From Chrysochromulina parva (taxonomy: Eukaryota > Haptophyta > Prymnesiales > Chrysochromulinaceae): a stretch of DNA of 14,532 nt. Shown here piece by piece: positions 1-7,442 of the stretch. Position numbers and translations under genes: made by a program. Position 1 is the stretch's first letter. Each line of letters starts with the position of its first letter. The stretch spans positions 1-14,532 of the forward strand of contig PJAB01001432.1 in assembly GCA_002887195.1 (NCBI GenBank), in the 5' to 3' direction. The notes under the pieces are model-generated. The model was not told the DNA's origin. It worked only from the letters and a program-made list of their open reading frames with translations, and searched no databases.

Positions 1-159
1 GGCCGGGGCTGGCGGCGCTGCGAGTTGTGCGGTGGCCTCTTCCCTTTTCCGGCGCTTCTTCTCTTGTTTGGCCTCGTACCTGGCAATCTCCTGCTCGGTG
101 GGCACACGCCCGAGCTTCGCCTTGAGCTTCGTGACGCTCTTGGATTCCGATTCCGACAT
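1..159 (-). CDS. N-terminal fragment of an unrecognised basic protein, cut by the left window edge
   Basis: Reading the minus strand from an ATG at 159 gives 53 codons open to the window edge, so the 3' end lies outside. The protein starts MSESESKSVTKLKAK and continues with LGRVPTEQEIARYE, followed by a run rich in Lys, Arg and Glu (QEKKRRKREE) and an Ala/Pro stretch at the edge. The Ser/Glu start and the Lys/Arg cluster suggest a soluble, possibly nuclear protein with a helical basic segment. Purine at -3 (GCGGAATGT) gives the ATG an acceptable eukaryotic context. The frame stays open for some codons upstream of the ATG, so the start is probable rather than certain. No family is recognised from this fragment. 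Confidence 0.6.
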   Translation of the reverse strand, partial: MSESESKSVTKLKAKLGRVPTEQEIARYEAKQEKKRRKREEATAQLAAPPAPA

Positions 160-650
160 TCCGCGGCGGACGGGGCTCAATGGACGGAGGCGTGGCCGAC
201 AAGTACCAAATACGAAAATTGGGTTGGAAAGCTGCATGCCTTAATTGGTTCGCGTCCCTGAGGGTGATTTTGATTTTAAAATGCCGAAGCGCGCGGACTA
301 TGTTTAGTTTGCTACCGCAGGCTTCCCCACCCCCGTGCGGTGCCGGGCTGGCGGCCGCCGCCCCCGATGGCGATCTGCACCAAGGACTGCATCGGTTCCC
401 CATCGGAATACTTGTACCCTCGTACGCCTCGGACGGCGATTGCAACAGCGGCGCCCCCCTCAAACTTGACGGTGCGCCAAGTTGCCTACTGTACAGGTGG
501 TCTCTTTCTCTCTACCCCATGAGGGAAGTTGAGCTCAGTTCCCACAAAGCATGACATGAGCCCGCCTCTCTTCACCCTACAATCAGGGACTTGAGCTTTA
601 CAGAGACTTGCTGGGGACCTCTTACGAGCAGGAATATTTGCACACCTGTT
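160..650. other. Intergenic region between two minus-strand genes
   Basis: This stretch should hold the 5' region of the left-edge gene and the 3' end of the gene at 651-1235. Short frames here have mixed composition and no recognisable domain. I see no tRNA, no clear AATAAA signal on the minus strand and no strong repeat. Confidence 0.5.
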
Positions 651-1235
651 TCACACCGGGAGGTTGCCCGCTGCATCGGCGACGATAACGTTTCCCTCGT
701 GGTCTATTCGCACCTCGAAATGCACCGGCATTACTTTGCGCTTCGTGGTGAAGAACTCGTGTGTGCCAGAGAAGCGAAAGATGGTCGCGGATTCATCAGT
801 GGACAATAGATCCATCGTCAGACTGCTCCGTTCATGGACATAGGTGAGCACGACGTCTGATGTCACCAGCAGCTCGGCGATTACGTCTAGCGGCAGCACT
901 GCGGGCATGCGCAGGCTGCCGATCCTCGATGTAGCGCCTGCTTGCAGATTCGTCGCATCTACCACCGTAAGCTGGTCCGAAGAAAACACGTTCGCGTCGG
1001 CGACAATGCGCGCATGGTCGCCCTCGCCCTCGAACCAGAAGACTGCACGCCCATTAGGCTGCACAAAGTGACCCACATAATCAACCGGCTGTGCAGATCC
1101 GATAATCTCTGACACGGCAAAGGCAGTGTGGAAGTCGTGCACAGTGGTATGCTGCCGATGTGCCCTGAGCATTGACAGGCATTTTGAGCGCTCCACAGTA
1201 CGCGGGAGCAGCATGCGACGGTCGCTCGTGAACAT
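651..1235 (-). CDS. Hypothetical 194-residue protein
   Basis: The frame runs from an ATG at 1235 (MFTSDRRMLLPRTVER) to a TGA at 653-651 and ends GNVIVADAAGNLPV. Composition is protein-like: alternating hydrophobic and polar residues suggest a mainly beta fold, e.g. GRAVFWFEGEGDHARIV, SDVVLTYVHERSSLTMDL and KVMPVHFEVRIDHEG. There is no membrane segment or catalytic motif I can name. The first 40 residues look less convincing, so the true start could be an internal Met or an upstream exon; other frames upstream encode hydrophobic segments that could be a spliced signal peptide, but no junction is clear. It is divergent from the gene at 1438, with about 200 bp between the starts. I do not recognise the family. 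Confidence 0.5.
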   Translation of the reverse strand: MFTSDRRMLLPRTVERSKCLSMLRAHRQHTTVHDFHTAFAVSEIIGSAQPVDYVGHFVQPNGRAVFWFEGEGDHARIVADANVFSSDQLTVVDATNLQAGATSRIGSLRMPAVLPLDVIAELLVTSDVVLTYVHERSSLTMDLLSTDESATIFRFSGTHEFFTTKRKVMPVHFEVRIDHEGNVIVADAAGNLPV

Positions 1236-1437
1236 AGATTCCTATGCACAGTTTCATTATGAATACACACAACACGTAAGCAGCACAGCCGTGAAAACAA
1301 TACAAGGACAAAAAGGCCATGCACAGTTTCACACTCACGAAAGTTTGTGAAGCACTCCAACTTTCAACTTGCTACCGGGTATACTTGTATCTGACGGGCT
1401 CGTCACGTTCATGATTTGAAGTCCGCACCGCGTCAGA
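1236..1437. promoter_or_regulatory. Divergent promoter region with a repeated 13-bp motif
   Basis: The 202 bp separate the starts of two divergent genes and so probably hold both promoters. The sequence ATGCACAGTTTCA occurs twice in the same orientation, at 1244-1256 and 1319-1331, 75 bp apart. No canonical TATA box is obvious. The regulatory role is inferred from position only. Confidence 0.35.
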
Positions 1438-1503
1438 ATGACCATCGTGTTGGAGCCAGTGCCTTCCACTATGACCATCGTGATGGAGCCAGTGCCTTCC
1501 ACT
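1438..1503 (+). repeat. 33-bp tandem duplication at the start codon
   Basis: Two adjacent 33-bp copies (1438-1470 and 1471-1503) differ at one base (GTGTTGG versus GTGATGG). Each begins with ATGACCATCGTG and encodes an 11-residue unit, so the gene has two near-identical in-frame start contexts. Confidence 0.9.
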
Positions 1504-3738
1504 ATTTTTGCAGCCGCTTTCGCCACAACCAGGGACTCTACCGTTACCACTACGGCCGCTTCCACCATCACCGTGGCCGCTTCCGCCACCGCCGGGGACG
1601 CTTCCGCCTCCGCCGGAGTTGCTGCCGCCACTGCGGATGATCGCGCAGCTGCCGCTCCTGCTTCTGCGAATGTGGATGCTGCTGGCGCGGCCTCACTACC
1701 GCGTCCTCAAAAGGTGGGCCTTGGCGGCGCCTGGCGAAAGCGCCTTGGAGGTATGCTCGTCGGCAGCCGCACCATCCATGTGCTGAGGACGAGGACCCGC
1801 CTGAGAAAGGTCGACAAGAGCAAGGTCGTCTTTACCGAGGGCGCAGCGATCTGGCAGCAAGGAGATGATGCACTCTACACCGACGACGCGATGCGCCAGC
1901 GCGCGGCCGTGCGCCACAACCCAGAGGTGCTCGAGTACCTGCACCTCTGGTGGACGACGGCGCTGAACAGCATGAAGCGGAGCAAGGCGAAGGCTGTCGG
2001 CGCCGTCGGCGAGCCGCGGCTCAGCAAGCAGTACTATGTCGTGATGATGAAGAAGATGTACAAGGCGATGATTGAGGAGTATGACGAGGAGGACGCAGAG
2101 GAGTGCGCGGAGGAGGATTGGGAGCATGACGCGGGTGGCGCGGACACGCTCAGCCGCGAGGGCTTCTGTGACGCGATCTTTGAGACTGCGGACACTTGGA
2201 CGAAGACGTGCGAGGCGGCCGAGTACGCCGCCTTCCTGCGCGCGCTGCACGCGCGGCTCGCGCAGCTGGGCCCCGACGGGAAAAACTACCTTTGGAAGGA
2301 TGACCACGCCATCGAGTTCGATCCTCAATTCGACGACGAGGCGCTTCAATCGCCCGAGAAGCAGCGGCTGACTCCAGCGGCGAGCCCTCGACGCTCGCTT
2401 TCCCCTGGGCGCGGGAGCAGCAGCACGCGCCGCGCCGGCGCTGGAGCGCGGCGCGGCTTTGGTGCGTCCGGGCTGCACTGGTTGCGGCTGTATCGCCCCT
2501 ACGAAGAGGACAAAGACTTTGGGTCGCGTACGGAGCTCGTCGATATGCCTCTCGGCGCCGCCCTCGTCGCGAAGACGGAGCACGGCGAGCGTGCGGTGAG
2601 CTTCAGCGGCGAAGAGTGGCAGGGCTTTGGCGTGCACGGATTGCGGTTCTCGCACTTCGTCAAGGCGCTGGATCAGGGCAGGGATGCGTGGTTCATCCCG
2701 GCTGCCGAGCTCGAGAGCGCCGTCCCGGAAGGGGTGCGAACGAACGCGGCGACGACGCCTCTGGGCCGGCTGCTGAACATGATGTCGCCGGCCCGCATGA
2801 AGTCGGCGAAGAAGCGGCCGCCGCCCTTGAAGACGCCGCGACCCGACCCGGGTAGTCGCGCGCCTTACTTTTCCAAGAGCGGCCCACGGCAGGCTCGCGA
2901 GGCCCGTAACGTCGCCAAAGGGTTCGCCGCGGCAGCGCCCGCCACGGCGCGACCCTCGACGAGCGAGCTCAGCGCGGGCGCCCACGACGGCGCGAGCGTT
3001 CGGGCCGCAGTCGTCAACGTAGGTTTCGACGGGCCGGGCGCTCCACCACGGCAGCAGCCAGCACCGCGCCCCCTCCTCCTAATCCCGCGTGGCCCTGCTG
3101 CAGCCTCGGGCTTCCGAAGCGCGATGAACACAAGCTTCGGCTTCGCGTGGGCCACCTCCCCATTCGCAGGCGGCGGCTCGAAGGGCACGAGAGGCGATCC
3201 CGTACCCGTCAGCGGGACACTGCCCGCAGCTGGCCGCCACGTCATGAGTGCAGGTGGCTCGACAACGTCCACGGGGCACGCACTTGGCCCTTCTGCACTC
3301 GCGACGACGGTGGCGGCGAGGGGCACGGAGACCTCGAAGCAGGGGGTGTCGAGCTCGACCGAAATTTGGATCCTGCCCCAGCAGCCCATGAGTGGCGGCG
3401 CGCCGCGCATTCCGCCCGTCTCTCTCTCGAGGCAGTCAACCGACCAAAGGGCAGAAAGTGCCATCCGTAGCCTCGGCGCGCACATGGGGTTGCGCCCACT
3501 CTCGCTGCCGCGCTCCCCGTGGCGCTCGCAACGGCCGGCCACGGCCAATGGCGGCTTTGCGCAGGCGCAGGCCGCTCGCGCCACGCTGCCCGCATTGGTG
3601 CAGCCACCTCGCACCGCGCAGCCCGCCCTCCTGCAGCCAGGCGCCGCCGCGTGCAGCTTTGCTTCGACGTACCAGTCGTTGCGGCCAGCACCGGTCTTGT
3701 CGATGGGGCCGGCGGGGCCTGCCATGATTTATCAATGA
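1438..3738 (+). CDS. 766-residue protein with a conserved-looking acidic core and a disordered tail
   Basis: The ATG at 1438 is preceded in frame by a TGA 21 nt upstream, so the start is well bounded unless spliced; the stop is TGA at 3736-3738. Residues 1-22 are two copies of an 11-residue unit (MTIVLEPVPST). Residues 32-90 are low-complexity Ala/Ser/Thr with 7-residue periodicity. Residues about 125-300 look globular: KSKVVFTEGAAIW, NPEVLEYLHLWW, LSKQYYVVMMKKMY, then an acidic stretch EEDWEHDAGGADTLSREGF leading to DAIFETADTWTKTCEAAEYAAFL. From memory, similar acidic 'DW..D..G...F...FELAD.WT' modules occur in uncharacterised proteins of flagellated protists; this is recall, not a search. 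A second compact segment lies at about 345-425 (LHWLRLYRPYEED to ALDQGRDAWFIPAA). Residues 430-766 are Pro/Ala/Ser/Arg-rich and probably disordered. No enzyme motif is seen. Confidence 0.75.
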   Translation: MTIVLEPVPSTMTIVMEPVPSTIFAAAFATTRDSTVTTTAASTITVAASATAGDASASAGVAAATADDRAAAAPASANVDAAGAASLPRPQKVGLGGAWRKRLGGMLVGSRTIHVLRTRTRLRKVDKSKVVFTEGAAIWQQGDDALYTDDAMRQRAAVRHNPEVLEYLHLWWTTALNSMKRSKAKAVGAVGEPRLSKQYYVVMMKKMYKAMIEEYDEEDAEECAEEDWEHDAGGADTLSREGFCDAIFETADTWTKTCEAAEYAAFLRALHARLAQLGPDGKNYLWKDDHAIEFDPQFDDEALQSPEKQRLTPAASPRRSLSPGRGSSSTRRAGAGARRGFGASGLHWLRLYRPYEEDKDFGSRTELVDMPLGAALVAKTEHGERAVSFSGEEWQGFGVHGLRFSHFVKALDQGRDAWFIPAAELESAVPEGVRTNAATTPLGRLLNMMSPARMKSAKKRPPPLKTPRPDPGSRAPYFSKSGPRQAREARNVAKGFAAAAPATARPSTSELSAGAHDGASVRAAVVNVGFDGPGAPPRQQPAPRPLLLIPRGPAAASGFRSAMNTSFGFAWATSPFAGGGSKGTRGDPVPVSGTLPAAGRHVMSAGGSTTSTGHALGPSALATTVAARGTETSKQGVSSSTEIWILPQQPMSGGAPRIPPVSLSRQSTDQRAESAIRSLGAHMGLRPLSLPRSPWRSQRPATANGGFAQAQAARATLPALVQPPRTAQPALLQPGAAACSFASTYQSLRPAPVLSMGPAGPAMIYQ
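1533..1616 (+). repeat. 21-bp coding tandem repeat, about four units
   Basis: Units start at 1533, 1554, 1575 and 1596, with a pattern like GGCCGCTTCCGCCACCGCCGG. They encode 7-residue Ala/Ser/Thr-rich repeats such as ASATAGD and ASASAGV. A more diverged unit may precede the array near 1512. Confidence 0.7.
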
Positions 3739-3810
3739 TTAAAGTCATAAAGTGAAGGTCACTATAGACAGGTCACAGGAGTCGACGCCGGCTGGGAGTT
3801 CACTCTCAGT

Positions 3811-4048
3811 TGTTAGAGGGGGTCCCCCAAGAGTTGTCCATTAATTTAGTTCGCCGAGCGGTCGCCCCCCCGTTACGCCGTTGGCGTTGGCCGTTGCGCG
3901 CGAGAACATACACCGGTAACACGAGTGTGTGTTTCACGGGAATCCCTGCAGAGAAGAATGTGTAGCGGTGGAGCGGTCTCTGAGATGTAGAGAGTAGAGC
4001 CATGAGTAGCAGTCGAGTTATTATCGAGTTATAGTAGATAGCTCAGCA
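3811..4048 (+). mobile_element. Possible solo LTR, weakly supported
   Basis: The segment begins TGTTAGAGGGGGTCCCCC and ends CTCAGCA, giving the TG...CA ends typical of LTRs and a length of 238 bp. The 7 bp before it (TCTCAGT) and after it (CCTCAGT) match at six positions, which could be a decayed target-site duplication, although LTR elements usually duplicate 4-6 bp. The interior is non-coding. No second LTR, primer-binding site or gag-pol remnant is present, so this rests on ends alone. Confidence 0.2.
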
Positions 4049-4196
4049 CCTCAGTCGCACACACCCGAGGGAACTAGACGAATGTGCTTCTTGGTGTCTG
4101 GATTCGAAAAATGAAGTTTAAGGGGATCGTGTCTGACTCCAGAAATTTGCATCCCTCTCCCCTACTATGTACGTGTACTCTTTGGGCCGGCTTTTG

Positions 4197-4456
4197 TTAC
4201 CGGCTCGATCTGGGGGCGGCCTCTTCTGAGTCGGCCGCGGGGTGCGGTCGGCTCCGGGCTGCGGCTGTTGAGTCGGCCGCGGTTTCGGTCGTCGCGCTGT
4301 CGTGCGGGTTGTGTGTGTTGGTGGGTCAACCTGGGTTTGGATGGTTGTGAGGTTCGTCTGTGTGATCCGTGTGCCCGTGTGGAGCGCCCGTGTGTCCCAC
4401 GTGTGTGTGTCCCGTGTGTGTCCCGGCTCCCCCGGTGTCTTTTTACCGGCTCGATC
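4197..4456. repeat. 14-bp direct repeats bracketing a GC/GT-rich block
   Basis: TTACCGGCTCGATC occurs at 4197-4210 and again at 4443-4456, enclosing 232 bp. The enclosed block has its own 14-bp direct repeat TGAGTCGGCCGCGG (4227-4240 and 4269-4282) and a GTGTGT/GTGTCCC-rich second half. The ends of the block (TGGGGGCGGCC and GGCTCCCCCGGTG) are weakly complementary. It could be a small non-autonomous insertion with a target-site duplication. Confidence 0.35.
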
Positions 4457-4625
4457 CATGTTCAAGTCAGCTTGACTTGACGTGATTCGACATCTATTTT
4501 AGGAACGGCCTGCAACAGGATCATTTATGTATTTAGAGCTGCCGAGATAAGGCAGGTCGGCGCCTTGTAAAGCCGGCTTCCTTCGCGGACGATTGGCGCT
4601 TGCACCTTGCGAGGTGTGGCAGAGG

Positions 4626-6365
4626 ATGACAAGCGGGCAAGCGGACCTGCTAACGCTTGCTGCGGAACAGGGCGATGCCGAGGCGCAGTACGAACTTGGA
4701 GTCATGCACTTGGGCGGACGCGGTGTAGCCCAAGACGATAAGCGGGCTGCGTCACTATTCGAGCTCGCAGCGGACCAGGGTCATGCCGAGGCGCAGTGTT
4801 ATCTTGGAGTTATGCACTTGGGCGGACATGGTGTAGCTCGAGATGATAAGCGGGCTGCGGCGCTGCTCAAGCTTGCTGCGGACCAGGGTCGTGCCTTGGC
4901 ACAACGCCAACTTGGAGGCATGCACTTTTCTGGACAAGGAGTGGCCCAAGATGATAAGCGGGCTGCGGAGCTGCTCAAGCTCGCTGCGGACCAAGGCGAT
5001 GCCGAGGCACAGTCTTATCTTGGAGTCATGCACATGGGCGGACGCGGTGTAGCCCAAGATCATAAGCGGGCTTCGGCGTTGTTCAAGCTTGCAGCGGATC
5101 AGGGTCATGCCGAGGCGCAGCGCCAACTTGGACGCATGTACCGTGACGGACGCGGTGTAGCCCAAGATCATAAGCGGGCTGCGGCGCTGTTCAAGCTCGC
5201 AGCGGACCAGGGCGATGCCGAGGCGCAGCGCCAACTTGGACTCATGCACCTTGGTGGAGAGGGTGTGGCCCAAGATTATAAGCGGGCTGCAGAGTTGTTC
5301 AAGCTCGCTGCGGACCAGGGCGATGCCGATGCGCAGTGTTATCTTGGAGTCATGCACTTGGGCGGACGCGGTGTAGCCCAAGATCATAAGCGGGCTTCGG
5401 TGTTGTTCAAGCTTGCAGCGGACCAGGGTCATGCCGAGGCGCAGCGCCAACTTGGACTCATGCACCTTGGTGGAGAGGGTGTGGCCCAAGATTATAAGCG
5501 GGCTGCGGCGCTGTTCAAGCTCGCAGCGGACCAGGGCGATGCCGATGCGCAGTGTTATCTCGGAGGCATGCACCTTGGTGGACACGGCGTGGCCCGAGAT
5601 GAGAAGCGGGCTTCGGTGTTACTCAAGCTTGCAGCGGACCAGGGCCATGCCTTGGCGCAATGCCAACTTGGAAACATGGCTGCGACCCGGCACAGCACCT
5701 CATCATGCGCCGCAGCAGCGTCCAGTGCAGTTGGCGCGTCTGTCGTGGCTGGCGGCGCTCGAGGCGGCCTCTCACGCGAGGACGAGCAAGCACGCGCCGA
5801 TGCGATGATGGCACGTCTCCTCGCTGAGGAGGAAGCGAGAGCCGAAGCGGAGGCCGTAAAGGCGTCCAAGAAGGGAAGGAAGAAGGCGAAGAAGGGTAAA
5901 CCGGCGACCACAGCCGCAGGCGAGGCGGCCACCAGCTTGTCGGCCTCGCAGTTAGAGCCGACGGAAGCGGAGGTGGTGGCAGAAGAGGTGATCGAGAAGG
6001 AGGAAGTGGAGGCGACCGCTGCAGCAGAGGCGGGGCGAGGTGGGCGCGGCCCGACCACCGTGCATCCGCCGCCCCCTGCCCCTGCGCCGCCAACGGCTCC
6101 AGCACCGGCTCCAGGTTCAATGCCAGCGGAGAGGCATCTGACGCTTGCAGACGTGGGCAACATCACCGGCCGTGTGCATGACGAGGTGCCCGAATCGACC
6201 ATCGGTGGCCAGACAACGTGCATCGTGTGCATGGTGGGACCCAAGTCGCACCTTGCGGTGCCGTGTGGCCATCAGCTGGCGTGCGAGCGCTGCACGGCCA
6301 AGATGAAGATTTGTCCGTACTGTCGCGAGTCCGTCCAGCTATGGGTGATGGCGCGTGTGGTGTAA
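4626..6365 (+). CDS. Sel1-repeat protein with C-terminal RING finger (putative E3 ubiquitin ligase)
   Basis: The first ATG in frame is at 4626 (MTSGQADLLTLAAEQG); the frame extends slightly upstream to a TTG at 4593, an unlikely start in a eukaryote. The product is 579 residues. Residues 11-334 are nine 36-residue Sel1-like repeats of the form LAADQGDAEAQ..LG.M, GG.GVAQD.KRAA.LFK, plus a half unit to 351; such arrays form alpha-alpha superhelices that bind partner proteins. A charged linker follows, with a Lys-rich KASKKGRKKAKKGK and a Pro-rich run. Residues 532-566 are a RING: C532-x2-C535-x11-C547-G-H549-x3-C553-x2-C556-x6-C563-x2-C566, a spacing like IAP/MGRN-type RINGs. Known RINGs of this kind recruit E2 enzymes, so the likely role is a ubiquitin ligase using the Sel1 array for substrate choice; this is inference. 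No membrane segment is visible, so a soluble location is likely. Confidence 0.88.
   Translation: MTSGQADLLTLAAEQGDAEAQYELGVMHLGGRGVAQDDKRAASLFELAADQGHAEAQCYLGVMHLGGHGVARDDKRAAALLKLAADQGRALAQRQLGGMHFSGQGVAQDDKRAAELLKLAADQGDAEAQSYLGVMHMGGRGVAQDHKRASALFKLAADQGHAEAQRQLGRMYRDGRGVAQDHKRAAALFKLAADQGDAEAQRQLGLMHLGGEGVAQDYKRAAELFKLAADQGDADAQCYLGVMHLGGRGVAQDHKRASVLFKLAADQGHAEAQRQLGLMHLGGEGVAQDYKRAAALFKLAADQGDADAQCYLGGMHLGGHGVARDEKRASVLLKLAADQGHALAQCQLGNMAATRHSTSSCAAAASSAVGASVVAGGARGGLSREDEQARADAMMARLLAEEEARAEAEAVKASKKGRKKAKKGKPATTAAGEAATSLSASQLEPTEAEVVAEEVIEKEEVEATAAAEAGRGGRGPTTVHPPPPAPAPPTAPAPAPGSMPAERHLTLADVGNITGRVHDEVPESTIGGQTTCIVCMVGPKSHLAVPCGHQLACERCTAKMKICPYCRESVQLWVMARVV
4656..5678 (+). repeat. 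108-bp tandem repeat array encoding Sel1 units
   Basis: Nine full 108-bp units and a partial tenth are highly similar at DNA level, including the junction motif AAGCGGGCT. Units 6-7 and 8-9 form a near-identical 216-bp pair, showing higher-order duplication. Both strands are free of stops across much of the array, a by-product of the repeat rather than a second gene. Confidence 0.9.
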
Positions 6366-6963
6366 CCTGAACCTTGCGGCGAAACATGGGCAGAGGCGGA
6401 GTCACGGAGACACTGTGTAGAGGGGACAGGTACTATGAGGCTTCTTGTTGTGGCCGTTGTGCACGGGGAATCTCACGTCAATCTTCAGTCGCGCAGATCG
6501 CCCCTGGGTGTGGAAGACCGGCTCGGACCCAGATCCAGCGGTTTTCTTCTGCGAGTAATCAGCACATCGTGGTACGTGGTAGGCCTCGGGCCTGCTTCTA
6601 ACATCTAAGCGACTGTTGAACCCCAGACGATCAAAGGTTCAAAGCCAAGATTGAAGATACGCCGCGCGACACAGTCACGCACTTTGTGGTCTGTGACGCG
6701 CGAGAACCATACACGGAGAGACCGCCGGGCGGACGGATACTTCCCGCCAAGGAATCACGAACAGGTTTCGTTCGTCCTCTCTCTATAGCATGAGTGGCGA
6801 CCCCGACCGACACATCCTGGGGTAATCTCCCCCTGGATCCTCTGCCGCTCGCACCCCCCCTCTCCGCTCCCCTCTAGGTACCCTTTGGGTTAATTCAGTG
6901 CACACCGGACCTGAAAAATAGTTAGAAATGAGATCAGATGTCGTACGTGCGCTAGGCCAGGGC

Positions 6964-6996
6964 GGTTCGGGTTAGGGTTAGGGGTTCGGGTTTCAG
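6964..6996 (+). repeat. Short interstitial telomere-like tract
   Basis: The tract reads as consecutive GGTTCGGG, TTAGGG, TTAGGGG, TTCGGG and TTTCAG, i.e. about five variants of the TTAGGG or TTTAGGG telomere unit used by many eukaryotes. It lies in gene-free DNA between convergent genes. Confidence 0.5.
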
Positions 6997-7270
6997 TAGG
7001 CGAGGGTGTTAAAGGAGTAACATGCACGAGCAGTGTCAGACCGTCGTGTACGTGTTGGACGCAGAGTGCGCGAACAAACAGTACATGTATCAAAATGAGC
7101 GCCGAAACCGCAATGAGGAACGTAACGGAACTTTTATATGAAGAGGGCGCCGTTGTGGGCACAGTTATTCCCCGTAATACCCCGTACTATCTTCCGAAGG
7201 ATATAGTCTCCGCTAAATAGAACGTCCGGAATTTACAAGTTAATACTTATCTTCTCGTATAGCCGCTTAA

Positions 7271-7294
7271 AACGTGTATAACGTCATACACGTT
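7271..7294. repeat. 9-bp perfect inverted repeat (hairpin)
   Basis: AACGTGTAT (7271-7279) and ATACACGTT (7286-7294) are exact reverse complements around a 6-nt loop. Flanking CTTAA and CTAAAG extend the pairing imperfectly. It lies about 150 bp beyond the stop of the minus-strand coiled-coil gene; a role in 3'-end formation is possible but not shown. Confidence 0.5.
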
Positions 7295-7442
7295 CTAAAG
7301 GTGGTTCCTTGCTGCATCGCACTTGCACTCACCCGAACCCACCACACACACCTTCCATGACTCCCAAACAACTGACGCTCTGCGCTGGCACGTCGCAATC
7401 TCGCAAAATGATGCCTTTTCGAGTCTCGCCAGAGGCCAGCAC

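Larger units (their letters stand above)
3739..4625. other. Intergenic region with repeat structures and possible mobile-element relics
   Basis: No convincing gene is seen in this 0.9 kb. It contains a possible solo LTR (3811-4048), a 14-bp direct repeat bracketing a GT-rich block (4197-4456), and, near the right end, a degenerate out-of-frame Sel1 unit (4592-4640). The promoter of the Sel1-RING gene presumably lies here, but I see no clear TATA box. Confidence 0.5.
6366..7442. other. Convergent intergenic region
   Basis: This 1.1 kb lies between the 3' ends of the Sel1-RING gene (plus) and the coiled-coil gene (minus). It holds a short telomere-like tract (6964-6996), an AT-richer segment from about 7120 to 7270 and a hairpin (7271-7294). 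I see no gene with supporting motifs and no tRNA. Confidence 0.55.

Noticed and set aside
1081..1338. Minus-strand frame starting MSVKLCMAFLSLYC, resembling a signal peptide, overlapping the start of the gene at 651-1235
   Set aside because: It could be a first exon of that gene, but I find no convincing donor-acceptor pair joining the frames, so it is not annotated.
1696..2985. 429-codon minus-strand reading frame opposite the 766-residue gene
   Set aside because: It is Arg/Leu/Ala-rich, typical of the antisense of GC-rich coding DNA, and shows no domain; the plus-strand frame has the better protein-like core.
4755..5585. Long minus-strand reading frame of 276 codons across the Sel1 array
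   Set aside because: It is antisense to a clear Sel1 array. The lack of stops and its 36-residue periodicity simply mirror the coding repeat.
7022..7138. Small plus-strand frame of about 38 codons starting MHEQCQTVVYVLDAE
   Set aside because: The composition is protein-like, but there is no homology signal, promoter or conservation to support so short a frame.
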